Source of the DNA: an uncultured bacterium
Lineage (GTDB): Bacteria > Planctomycetota > GCA-002687715
Assembly: GCA_902826835.1 (NCBI GenBank)
Contig: CADEGH010000002.1
Location: 248,001-312,000 of the forward strand
Direction of reading: 5' to 3'
Length of the DNA stretch: 64,000 nucleotides
Shown: piece by piece, positions 36,206-45,036 of the stretch
How the letters are laid out: each line of letters opens with the position of its first letter
Numbering within the stretch: position 1 is the stretch's first letter
Notes under the pieces: generated by a model
The model's input: only the letters and a program-made list of their open reading frames with translations
What the model was told of the DNA's origin: nothing
Database searches by the model: none
Position numbers and translations under genes: made by a program

Positions 36206-39175
36206 ATGCCTCTCCCCTTTCGAAGTCTAGAAACCGGCCTCGCGGCCTTCCTCACTTTGGTCGTCGCGGCAAACCTCCGAGCCCAGACCTGTCTCGCGAC
36301 AATCTCCGACATGCTCCCTGGCCAATCCAAGCAAATCGTCCAGGTGTTCAACGGTTCCAGTCCGTACCACCGTTGTTTCAACTTCAATCAACTGACTACC
36401 GGACGGTGGAACGGAATGGCCATCGTCACCTGGGACACCACCAACCCGGACAGTAATTGGAACCTGTCACTCGGAAACAACGCGAGTGTCGCACTGTCCG
36501 ATGCCTCGAGCGAAACCGCCGTGGACTTCGTCCTGGCGGATGGCAACGTGGGCGCGATCCCCCTCCCGGGTGGCCAGGCAGACGGACGATTCACCCCCGG
36601 GCCGGGGTTCCCGAGTTCGGGAGGTTCCAATGGCATTGCCAAGCATGCCAACACGTCCGTCACCGGTGGGCTCCCCTATGCGCAAGCACATAGTTGGTCA
36701 GCCGTGACCTCCAACGCCAACGCTCTCAATCACACCGTCATGCGGATATTCGAGATCACCCTGACCGGTGGGCGCTTCTACTCCGTGGGCGTCGCGTCTT
36801 CCCTCCCGATCAAGTGGCACCTCTTCGCGCCCCGCTCTTCCCCGAACTGGTTCGCGCGCACGGACGGGCAAGCACTTGCAACCGGCACCGCGGTCTCCCC
36901 GCTCGCGGCAAGCCTCGTCTCCGCTCCCGTGACCGGTGTCTACGCCATCGTGGTCTTCCAGGATTTGGAGGTCAGCGGTCAGAACAGCGGAAACTACACG
37001 GTTTCCGTCGCGGACGCATCATTCAGCGTCTCCTCGATCACCCCCGCGACCATCGTTGCGGCCAATTCGACCTTCGCCGGAGTCGCCATCAACGGCGCCA
37101 ATTTCAGTGCCGGCTCGTACCTGCGCTGGACCCGTTTCGGGTCGTCGCAGGTCGTGACGACCACGGCAACCTCGCTCTCCGCCACCCTGATTACCTTCGA
37201 TGTTCCCGCCTCCGTCCGATCCATGGCCGGCTCGGGCGAGTGGTCGGTCGTCCATCCCAACGGAACCCCATCGTCGGGCCTGCCAATGACGATCGAAAAC
37301 CCGCTTCCCGGCCCCGGGAGCGTCACCCCGACGCTGGCGGCGGCGAACGGCGCCACCCTCCCGGTGGTCATCAACGGGTCCGCGATCGCAGACGGCGCCC
37401 TCGCCCGCGTGGCGACCGGCTCCATGACGAATGACATTCCTTGCGCCGTATCCCCCGGTGGGACTTCCGCGAGTTTCACCCTCCCGGGAAGTTACACCGT
37501 GAGCCCGGGAACCGTCTCCGTCTCGATCGTCAACCCCGGCCCGGGTGGAGGAACACGGTCCGTGGGTTCGATCGAAATTGCGGCGCCTCCCGCAATTCTC
37601 AGTGTGAATCCCAGTTCGATTCCGCGCTTCTCGAATCCGGCGAACCTCGTGATCGCGGGATCGGGTTTCCGCGCCGGGTGTTCGGTTCGATTCACGCGGG
37701 GCACCACCGTGTGGAACTCGGGTCCGACGAGCATTTTCCTCTCGAATCTGAGCGTCCAAGCGCCCTTCGGGATTGCCGACCAGGCCGGTCCCGTCTCGGT
37801 TCAAGTCATCCACTCGATCACCGGTAGCTCGAACCTCGGGACCCTGACCATCACGAACCCGGCTCCACTGTGGACCGCCACAAGCCCGACCTGCCTTCAG
37901 CCCACTCCTAACGGGGCCACCATCACGATCAGTGGTCAGAACTTCGTCGCGGAAAGCGAAGTCCGGATCGGCGGCCAAGTCGTTTCGAATGCCGTGATCA
38001 CCCCGAGTCTCATCAGCGTCAACCTGAATTCGACCTACACACAGTTTGCCCAAGTCCTCTCCTTCTCGGTGGTCAACCCCGGGCCCGGCGGGGGAACGGT
38101 GGCGGCGGGGACTGTCATGATCGAAGCGGTCATGACCCTGTCGAGCGCCACTCCCTCAACTCTCCCGGCAGGCTCCTCCTCTACCGGCATTCAGTTCGTG
38201 GGATCCGGATTCACCGCCGCCACCGTGCTCGAAGTCGGGTTCGGATCGGGGCCCCCCATCATTCTCGCCCCTTCCCAATGGACGGCGACGACCCTGAGCG
38301 TCGACTTCCCGGCCTCCCTCCTCGCGTGCCCCGGCACCCTGTCGATCGTAGCGAAGTCGACGAATTCGGCATTCTGCGGAACCGCCTCCAATCCGATCAC
38401 GGTTTCGCTGGTTCCCCCGATTCTGGTCTCGGCGAGCCCCTCGGTCTTGGCTCCTTTGAATGCCACCTCCATGGGACCGTTCATCGTTCTCGTGGGCAGC
38501 GGCTTCCTCCCCACCGCACCGGGCTTTTTTGTCGGAGTCAACGGTGCCACGCTCGACTTCCAGGGCGGCGGTGTCATCAGCGCCAGTGCCACGAGCGTTA
38601 CGCTCCGCGTCAGCCCAGCCATCAGCGGAGCCTTGTCTCGAGGCGCCCTGGCGATCTCCGTGGCCAACGGAGCCTGCGCAGTTTCGAACACCATTGCGGT
38701 ACCGCTGGAGCCTTCTCCGGATGTCCGCGACAACCAAGGCACGATTCGCACCGAGCCCTTGGCGTTCTCCCCGGGCGACCCCCTCTCGGTGATCCTCGAA
38801 GGGTGCGCGGCGAACCAGGCCTACACCCTCGTGTACGAACTGGGCATTCCCGCGATCAGCGGCAATTACGGCGGAACATCGCCCTGCCCCGTGCAGGTGC
38901 TGGGGCCGCAAAACTCTTGCTTCGTGCTCCAGGGCTTTGGACCCGCTTCCGTACCGATCGTGGACGGAGTCGGGCTTTACGGGCCGGCCAATCCCCTCGG
39001 TATCACGGTCCTGAGTTCCGCCGGGACCGCTCCCGGGGGAGAGGTGCGCCTGCCAACCGGCGTCGTAGCTCCCAATCCTCCACTGAACATCACCGTGACT
39101 CTGCAGGCCGTGTATCTCGACCCCAATGCTCCGGATGGTTGGCGCCTCACGTGGGCGCGGTCGATCAATTTGTGA
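36206..39175 (+). CDS. Secreted protein with about six IPT/TIG-like repeats
   Basis: 989 residues. GGAG precedes the ATG by 7 nt; the signal peptide ends in NLRAQ. Residues 28-270 form a unique beta-rich domain containing a PPC-like GNYTVSVADASF end. About six Ig-like IPT/TIG repeats follow, each opening with a pattern like ITPATIVAANS, NPSSIPRFSNP or ATPSTLPAGSS and containing GSGF/GQNF turns. Two repeats share the nearly identical phrase SVVNPGPGGGT / IVNPGPGGGT. The last 140 residues (from PSPDVRDNQG) are a cap domain. Probably a surface adhesin or scaffold; ligand unknown. The 163 bp before it show no gene. Confidence 0.85.
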   Translation: MPLPFRSLETGLAAFLTLVVAANLRAQTCLATISDMLPGQSKQIVQVFNGSSPYHRCFNFNQLTTGRWNGMAIVTWDTTNPDSNWNLSLGNNASVALSDASSETAVDFVLADGNVGAIPLPGGQADGRFTPGPGFPSSGGSNGIAKHANTSVTGGLPYAQAHSWSAVTSNANALNHTVMRIFEITLTGGRFYSVGVASSLPIKWHLFAPRSSPNWFARTDGQALATGTAVSPLAASLVSAPVTGVYAIVVFQDLEVSGQNSGNYTVSVADASFSVSSITPATIVAANSTFAGVAINGANFSAGSYLRWTRFGSSQVVTTTATSLSATLITFDVPASVRSMAGSGEWSVVHPNGTPSSGLPMTIENPLPGPGSVTPTLAAANGATLPVVINGSAIADGALARVATGSMTNDIPCAVSPGGTSASFTLPGSYTVSPGTVSVSIVNPGPGGGTRSVGSIEIAAPPAILSVNPSSIPRFSNPANLVIAGSGFRAGCSVRFTRGTTVWNSGPTSIFLSNLSVQAPFGIADQAGPVSVQVIHSITGSSNLGTLTITNPAPLWTATSPTCLQPTPNGATITISGQNFVAESEVRIGGQVVSNAVITPSLISVNLNSTYTQFAQVLSFSVVNPGPGGGTVAAGTVMIEAVMTLSSATPSTLPAGSSSTGIQFVGSGFTAATVLEVGFGSGPPIILAPSQWTATTLSVDFPASLLACPGTLSIVAKSTNSAFCGTASNPITVSLVPPILVSASPSVLAPLNATSMGPFIVLVGSGFLPTAPGFFVGVNGATLDFQGGGVISASATSVTLRVSPAISGALSRGALAISVANGACAVSNTIAVPLEPSPDVRDNQGTIRTEPLAFSPGDPLSVILEGCAANQAYTLVYELGIPAISGNYGGTSPCPVQVLGPQNSCFVLQGFGPASVPIVDGVGLYGPANPLGITVLSSAGTAPGGEVRLPTGVVAPNPPLNITVTLQAVYLDPNAPDGWRLTWARSINL

Positions 39176-39626
39176 TGGCCTCAACTCCCGCCACCCCCCG
39201 GTCTCGACGGCTCAGCCAGCGGCGAGTGAGGGGCGAAAACCAGTAGGCAGTGAGGGCGGAGTGAACGAGGCCTTTGGCGATCAGCTCCGGAACTGGAGTG
39301 GCGGAGAGGGCGCCACGATCACGGACGAGGCCAATCCAGAGCACGGCGAGAACCGGGCCTAGGTGCAGGACTCCGGCCAAGACCGGAATGAACGGAAGGC
39401 GGCGGAGGATGCCCAGGGCGATCGCCAGACAGAGGAGTCCGACAACCGCCATGACGAGGGAGGGAACCTCCGTGAGGGGGGCCGGATCGAAACCCACGGC
39501 GCGGCGAAGGATCAAAAACACCCACCACGCCGCTCCGGTAAGGCCATAGAGCACGGCCATCACGGTGAGATGCCAAGGCCGATCCGGAAGCTCCGAAGTC
39601 CCGCGTTCCACGTGCGCCGAGGTCAA
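39165..39626 (-). CDS. Small integral membrane protein, unknown function
   Basis: 153 residues with four hydrophobic helices (LTVMAVLYGLTGAAWWVFLI, SLVMAVVGLLCLAIALGIL, LAGVLHLGPVLAVLWIGLV, and a short last one). Its start overlaps the stop of the carboxypeptidase-regulatory gene in an ATGA arrangement, so translation is coupled to it. Its 3' end overlaps the convergent IPT gene by 11 bp. Cytoplasmic tails are Arg-rich. No family assignment is made. Confidence 0.75.
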   Translation of the reverse strand: MTSAHVERGTSELPDRPWHLTVMAVLYGLTGAAWWVFLILRRAVGFDPAPLTEVPSLVMAVVGLLCLAIALGILRRLPFIPVLAGVLHLGPVLAVLWIGLVRDRGALSATPVPELIAKGLVHSALTAYWFSPLTRRWLSRRDRGVAGVEAITN

Positions 39627-41941
39627 CGGCGCACGCCTTCGAGGACTTGGCCGGAGTCACTCGCCTGGAGGAACTTCTCGCTGTTGACGCTGAGGGTGAC
39701 CTCGTGGCCTCCGCGGTCGATCAAGAGGGAGCCTTCGGACTTCACGAGCAGCGATGCCCGAAGGAGCGCGGAGGCCGGACGTTCGGAGGCGAAGCGCTCG
39801 CTGTCGACGCCAATGATGAGATCCCCTTGGCGCAGCCCTACTTCCTTCAAATAGCCCCCTTCGTCGAGCTCGCGGACGCGGACCATCGCCTCTCGCGCCG
39901 GGGCGAAATTCACGATTCCAGGGGCCGGCACCCGCACCCTCATGGATTCTTCCCCGAACGACCCGTTGGTCACGATTTCGTACTCGCCGGCAAACAGACC
40001 CTCGAAACTCACGATGCCCTTGGAGTCCGGATTGCCGCCCCCCCAAGCGTGTTGGCTCGAGTCTTCGGCGGAGCGGAGGTAGGTGTGATTGGTGGCGCGC
40101 TCCTTCGGCATCTGCACTTGCAGCTTGTGCCGCCCCGGTACCGCCACCGTCGCGCTGTTCTCCCCGGAAACCACGGTCACGCCGACTTTCTCGGCGTGGC
40201 TGTAGACGCCCTGCGCAGCCAGTACCAGCTCGTACGTACCCGGCTGCAGCGGACCGAAGCTGCAGTGGGTGTCCTGCGGCCATAGACTGCTCGTGACCTG
40301 GGACAAATACCGACTTCCTTTGCCTTGCAGGCTCAGCAAGGTGCCTTGGAGCTGGTCCTTCGTGACCCCGGTGAGATTGACATTGAGAATTCCCGGACGT
40401 TCCATCGTGATTTCGATCAGCCCATTCGCCGAAGTCGGGAACGCGACCGCGCGCTGACCGAATCCACCGGCCTGGGCGATCAGCACGCCATCTTCGACTT
40501 TCACGTCGGGCTTGGTGCGCTGGACGAGGAAGGTGCCATCCGGCTGGGGCCGTACCGTGACACCCTCGACTTCGTCGCGGTTCCACCACCGGCGCCAAGG
40601 CTGGACCTTCCCTTCCTCCTCGATTTTTTCGGCACGCACCTGTGCGTTGCGCAGCAGGTTGCCGTCCGGGCCCAACACCTTCACCACGACCCCCACCGGC
40701 GCGTCGGGCTTGGGCAGGCGGAGATCCTTCTCGAGATACTGGCCCTCCGCGACTTGGACGGACTCGCTGTAGACCAGCTTTCCGAACGTTGATACGCCGA
40801 TTCGGTACAGACCCGGCTTCAGGTCCAAGAACTTGTAGCGACCGAACGGACCTTCCTCGTTCCAGTGCGACTGCCCATCCTCCTGAAGCTTCTCGTCGGT
40901 CGGCGGCGCATCCTGGTAGTGCATCACGTGCACGGCGTGGTTAGGCAAGGGGTCGTCGCCGCCGGGTAGCACTTTGCCGCTGATCGCGGTGCGCCCCTTG
41001 AGCTTGAGCACGAGGTTGGTCGGTCGGTTGCGAGCGTCGATGAAGACTCGCTGCGGCTCCGATTTGTAGCGTTGCCGCACTCCCCCCTCGGCCACAAACG
41101 CGTAGGACCCGGCCCCGACCCGGATTTCGGGGCGCGCCTTGAACCACGTCTCGTGCAGGCTGTTGCCCCAGCCACCGTCCATCCCATCGCTCGATTCGGA
41201 CATGATCGTCGCTTCGTCGGGTTGCGTCCCGTCCGGGAGCCGCACGTCGAACTGAATCGCGTAGAGCGTGGTGGCGACAAAGTCGACTTGGGAACCGGCC
41301 CGCGCTTCCCAAGGCCGGGAGTGGGACGCGCCGTTGATGGTGAGGCCGGGTGCAAACGCTTGGACATGAAACACGCCTGTGTCGATGCCCTTCAAGACGT
41401 ATTTGCCCTCCCGGTCGGTCGTGACGCGCAGCGTGTCGCGACGCCGCGTGAGTTCCTCGACCACCATCTTCTTGACCATCTCACGCAAGTCTTGATCAAC
41501 CGGTGCCCCGTCTCCGGTCCGCCACGTCGGAATCTCGATCGGCTTCTTCGGGGTGTCCTCCTCGTCGCCGGGACCGCCACGGGCCCCGATGATGACGACT
41601 CCAGACAGCGGCTGACCCTGATCGTCGTAAACGGTTCCCGAGATGATTCCGGTCGGGGCGGCCGCCGGATTGCTGTCGGAGCTTTCGAGTTCGGGGTTCT
41701 CCGGGACCTCCTCAAGCAGAGACCCGAGGGAGCCCGAGTACTCCTGAGCGGCGACCTTGTTCGGTGGCAGGTTCGTCCCACCTCCCTGCGCGGGCAATGC
41801 TGGGACCCTCGTCCCACCGAGCGCCCCCGGCCCGAGGGTCGGCTCGGCCGACCCGCTGCCTCCACCCAGAAGCCACCCGCCGCCCGCCCCCAACGCCAAG
41901 CCGATGAGGAGCCCCACCCAGAGCGTCGTACCGCGATTCAT
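39623..41941 (-). CDS. Anchored carboxypeptidase-regulatory-like protein with C-terminal PDZ domain
   Basis: 772 residues. The ATG at 41941 has AAGGAA 7 nt upstream. An N-terminal uncleaved helix (LWVGLLIGLALGAGGGWLLG) anchors it. It contains several transthyretin-like carboxypeptidase regulatory domains, e.g. GIISGTVYDDQGQPLSGVVI near 110, GKYVLKGIDTGVFHVQAF and GRYKFLDLKPGLYRIGV. The last 80 residues are PDZ-like (GYLKEVGLRQGDLIIGVDSE). No peptidase catalytic domain is present. A structural or binding role at the cell envelope is likely. It forms a two-gene unit with the membrane protein that follows. Confidence 0.85.
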   Translation of the reverse strand: MNRGTTLWVGLLIGLALGAGGGWLLGGGSGSAEPTLGPGALGGTRVPALPAQGGGTNLPPNKVAAQEYSGSLGSLLEEVPENPELESSDSNPAAAPTGIISGTVYDDQGQPLSGVVIIGARGGPGDEEDTPKKPIEIPTWRTGDGAPVDQDLREMVKKMVVEELTRRRDTLRVTTDREGKYVLKGIDTGVFHVQAFAPGLTINGASHSRPWEARAGSQVDFVATTLYAIQFDVRLPDGTQPDEATIMSESSDGMDGGWGNSLHETWFKARPEIRVGAGSYAFVAEGGVRQRYKSEPQRVFIDARNRPTNLVLKLKGRTAISGKVLPGGDDPLPNHAVHVMHYQDAPPTDEKLQEDGQSHWNEEGPFGRYKFLDLKPGLYRIGVSTFGKLVYSESVQVAEGQYLEKDLRLPKPDAPVGVVVKVLGPDGNLLRNAQVRAEKIEEEGKVQPWRRWWNRDEVEGVTVRPQPDGTFLVQRTKPDVKVEDGVLIAQAGGFGQRAVAFPTSANGLIEITMERPGILNVNLTGVTKDQLQGTLLSLQGKGSRYLSQVTSSLWPQDTHCSFGPLQPGTYELVLAAQGVYSHAEKVGVTVVSGENSATVAVPGRHKLQVQMPKERATNHTYLRSAEDSSQHAWGGGNPDSKGIVSFEGLFAGEYEIVTNGSFGEESMRVRVPAPGIVNFAPAREAMVRVRELDEGGYLKEVGLRQGDLIIGVDSERFASERPASALLRASLLVKSEGSLLIDRGGHEVTLSVNSEKFLQASDSGQVLEGVRR

Positions 41942-41978
41942 TGCCCGTTCCTTTCAGACTCGCCGAAGTGCCACTCGG

Positions 41979-42001
41979 CCGACCGAATCGAGTTCGGTCG
42001 G
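41979..42001 (-). terminator. Strong hairpin between the nuo operon and the next gene
   Basis: CCGACCGAA and TTCGGTCGG form a perfect 9 bp stem around a 5-nt loop (TCGAG). It lies 65 nt past the nuoN stop and 37 nt before the next minus-strand start. There is no U-run, so it is not a classical intrinsic terminator, but it is well placed to end or protect the complex I transcript. Confidence 0.5.
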
Positions 42002-42066
42002 GGACATCATCATAGAGCTGGAAGAGGACGGACGGCAATCGCCGCCGTTACCGGGCAGGGGCTATT

Positions 42067-43548
42067 TCAGCCGGCGGCGGCACGAGCGATCGAAAACAGG
42101 CCATCCGCCCCCATTCCCAAGACGTTGGGGCCGGCACCAAGCCAGATCACGGCGATCACGAGGAGGATGCACACCGCCATCACCACCTTGGAGACCGGCG
42201 AAGTGGCCGGGAGGGGTTCCGGGGCCGGGCGCATGTACATGGCGGAGATCACGCGGAGGTAGTAGGCGAGACCGATCACGCTGTTGAGGATCAGAGCCAC
42301 CAAGAGCACCCAGAAGAACGGCCCCTCGCTCGAACGGGCCCGCTCCACCAGGACCGCGAAGACGTTCCACTTGGCCAAGAAGCCGGCGGTAAGCGGGACG
42401 CTCGCCAAACTGAGCATCATGATCAGGAGGGTGAACGCCAACACGGGCGATCGCGACTTGAGCCCGCCCAAGTCTGCGAACGTCAGGCCACGTCCGTCCG
42501 CCGTCTCCAAAGCCGACAGCACGGCAAAGGCGCCGAGATTCGTGATCGTGTACGCAATGAGATAATGCATCACCGCGGCGAGCGGCGCGCTGAATCCCGC
42601 CGTGTCGGGAGTCGCGAGGAAGGCGGCAAACGCCAGGAACAAATAACCGGCGTGGCCAATGCTCGAGTACGCGAGCATCCGTTTCACCGAGTGCTGAGCG
42701 AGCGCGGACAAGTTTCCGACCGTCACGGTCAAGACGGCGAGCCAGCCGACCGCTTCGACGATTTGGCCAGAAAACGCCGGCGTCGCATCGAGCACTCGCA
42801 AGAGCGCAGTGGCCGCTACGACTTTGACCGCAGTCGACATGAATCCGGTGATGGGTGTAGGCGCGCCCTCGTAGACGTCCGGAGCCCACATGTGGAAGGG
42901 TACCGCACTCAACTTGAAGCCGAACCCGACCAGGAGGAGCAGAATCCCCGCCAACGCCAATCCACTCGACTCCACCAGTTTGGCTTCGATCACCGGCAGC
43001 GAGAAACTCCCCGCCGCGCCGTACACCAGGGCCAAGCCGAACACGAGGATGCCGCTCGCAAAGGCCCCGGTCAGGAAGTACTTGAGGCCAGCCTCGACCG
43101 ACGCGCGTCGCTCGCGGAGCGCCGCCGAGAGCGCGTAGAGCCCGACCGAAAGCGTCTCCAAGCCGACAAAAGCGCCGACGAGATGGTCGGTCTGCACCAT
43201 CGCCATCATGCCGGCAATCACGAGCAAGAGCAGGACGTAGACCTCCGCCCGATCCTTGCCCGCGCGCTGAAGGTGATGAGGAAGGAGCACTGCCGTCACG
43301 GCGCCAGCTAGGCAGGCGAGTGCCGAGGCAAGCACTCCCAGCCGATCGATGAGGAGGAATCCGTGAAACCCGGTGGTCGGAGTGGCCGCCTTCCCCCACT
43401 GGAGAATGCAGAGTCCGAACGCCAGGGCAGCGCCCACGGCGGCAATTGGACCGGCCTCGGCAAAGCCCTTGGGGCCCGTGCGGAACTTGGCCACGAGGAT
43501 GACGCTGGCCGCCACCACCAAGGCGAGGTAGGGATAGATCAAATCCAT
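42067..43548 (-). CDS. nuoN: NADH-quinone oxidoreductase subunit N
   Basis: 493 residues, about 14 transmembrane helices; an antiporter-like proton-pumping subunit of complex I. Conserved blocks include LVGAFVGLETLSVGLYALS with the key TM5-type Glu, FKLSAVPFHMWAPDVYEGAP with the TM7-type Lys, and AQHSVKRMLAYSSIGHAGYL. It is the last gene of the nuo operon, starting 1 bp after nuoM stops. All expected charged residues of the proton channel are visible. A hairpin follows 65 nt downstream. Confidence 0.96.
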   Translation of the reverse strand: MDLIYPYLALVVAASVILVAKFRTGPKGFAEAGPIAAVGAALAFGLCILQWGKAATPTTGFHGFLLIDRLGVLASALACLAGAVTAVLLPHHLQRAGKDRAEVYVLLLLVIAGMMAMVQTDHLVGAFVGLETLSVGLYALSAALRERRASVEAGLKYFLTGAFASGILVFGLALVYGAAGSFSLPVIEAKLVESSGLALAGILLLLVGFGFKLSAVPFHMWAPDVYEGAPTPITGFMSTAVKVVAATALLRVLDATPAFSGQIVEAVGWLAVLTVTVGNLSALAQHSVKRMLAYSSIGHAGYLFLAFAAFLATPDTAGFSAPLAAVMHYLIAYTITNLGAFAVLSALETADGRGLTFADLGGLKSRSPVLAFTLLIMMLSLASVPLTAGFLAKWNVFAVLVERARSSEGPFFWVLLVALILNSVIGLAYYLRVISAMYMRPAPEPLPATSPVSKVVMAVCILLVIAVIWLGAGPNVLGMGADGLFSIARAAAG

Positions 43549-43549
43549 G

Positions 43550-45031
43550 TCAGCGCCCTCCCTCGGATTGGTGGATCCGCTGGAGGTCCTTCTGCAAGTC
43601 CCCCTGCATCGGCCCGAGCAGCGCCTGCCCTCGGATTCCCATCCACAAAATGGCCACGATCAGCGGGGCCATCACCAGGACTTCGCGGCCCTTCAAGTCC
43701 TCGAGGGACTCGTTTTCGCTGCGGGTCAGAGGTCCGAAGAAAACCTTCTTGGTGGCCCCAAGCATGTACCAAGCGCCGAGAATGGACCCGAGCGCCCCCA
43801 GGATGGCGAATATCGGCTTGGCCTTGAAAGCACCCGCCAGAATCAGGAACTCCCCGACAAAACCGTTGGTGCCCGGGAGGGCGATGCTGCTCATCGCCAC
43901 CACCACGAAGATCACCGCGAAGACCGGCATGACCTTGGCGATCCCCCCGAATTGGTCGAACTCGCGCGTGTGGCGTCGCTCGTAGAGGAAACCCACGAGG
44001 AGGAACAAGGCCCCGGTGCTCACGCCGTGCGCGAGCATCTGGAACATTGCTCCCGACATGCCCTCGGCATTCAGTGCGAACAACCCGAGCATGACCGCAC
44101 CCATGTGCGCGACCGAGGAATAAGCGACCAAGCGCTTGATGTCGGTTTGGACCATCGCGGCCAAGGAGCCCGCGATGATTGCAATCACCGCCAAGGTGCT
44201 GATCAGAGGGGCCGCGGCGCGGGCCGCCTCGGGGAACAGCGGGATGGCGATCCGCAGGAAGCCGTATCCACCCATCTTGAGGAGGACGCCGGCCAGGATG
44301 ACCGACCCCGGGGTGGGCGCTTCAGTGTGCGCATCCGGCAGCCAGGTGTGGAACGGCCAGAGCGGCACCTTGATGGCAAAGCTCACCCCGAACGCGAAGA
44401 AGCAGGCGACCTGCTCCTCGCGCGAAAGCACCAACTTTTGGAGCAAGTCGAGGCTGAACGTCGGGCTGCCGAACTGTTCGTTCGCGCGGATTCCCAAGTA
44501 CACGAGGGCCGCGAGCATCGGAAGCGAACCGATCACCGTGTAGAGGAAGAACTTGAGGCCCGCGTAGTGGCGGTTCTTCCCGCCCCAGATGCCGATCATC
44601 AAGTACATGGGAACCAGCATCAGTTCCCAGAACACGAAGAATAGGAAGAGGTCGCGCGCGAGCACCGCTCCGAGCATCGCGGTCTGGAGCACCAAGAACC
44701 AAATGCAGAAGCGGCGCGACTCGTGCTCGATCGACGACTGAGCGGCATAAGCGGTGATCGGGGCCAAAAAGACGGTGAGCAGGACGAGGAGGAGCGCCAA
44801 CCGATCGACGCCGAGAGAGAAGGTGGCACCGAGGGCCGGGATCCACGAACTCGAGCTCTCGTGCGAGAAGCGGCCCCCTTCCCCGGGAGCGAACCCGAGC
44901 GAGACGGCGAGGCCGAGGCCGAGCAGGGCCAGTGAAGTCGCGATCGTGATGGGGAACGCTGCCCGCTCGGACTTCGTGAGGACGAGGGCCAGGATTCCAA
45001 GGAGCGGCACGGCGAGGAGGAGAGTCAACAT
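43550..45031 (-). CDS. nuoM: NADH-quinone oxidoreductase subunit M
   Basis: 493 residues, about 14 transmembrane helices, antiporter-like proton-pumping subunit. LFFVFWELMLVPMYLMIG carries the conserved TM5 Glu; KVPLWPFHTWLPDAHTEAPT carries the TM7 Lys and the discontinuous helix; VQTDIKRLVAYSSVAHMG carries the TM8 Lys. The gene sits 5 bp after nuoL's stop and 1 bp before nuoN, within one transcript. Length is normal for NuoM. Confidence 0.97.
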   Translation of the reverse strand: MLTLLLAVPLLGILALVLTKSERAAFPITIATSLALLGLGLAVSLGFAPGEGGRFSHESSSSWIPALGATFSLGVDRLALLLVLLTVFLAPITAYAAQSSIEHESRRFCIWFLVLQTAMLGAVLARDLFLFFVFWELMLVPMYLMIGIWGGKNRHYAGLKFFLYTVIGSLPMLAALVYLGIRANEQFGSPTFSLDLLQKLVLSREEQVACFFAFGVSFAIKVPLWPFHTWLPDAHTEAPTPGSVILAGVLLKMGGYGFLRIAIPLFPEAARAAAPLISTLAVIAIIAGSLAAMVQTDIKRLVAYSSVAHMGAVMLGLFALNAEGMSGAMFQMLAHGVSTGALFLLVGFLYERRHTREFDQFGGIAKVMPVFAVIFVVVAMSSIALPGTNGFVGEFLILAGAFKAKPIFAILGALGSILGAWYMLGATKKVFFGPLTRSENESLEDLKGREVLVMAPLIVAILWMGIRGQALLGPMQGDLQKDLQRIHQSEGGR

Positions 45032-45036
45032 GCCGG

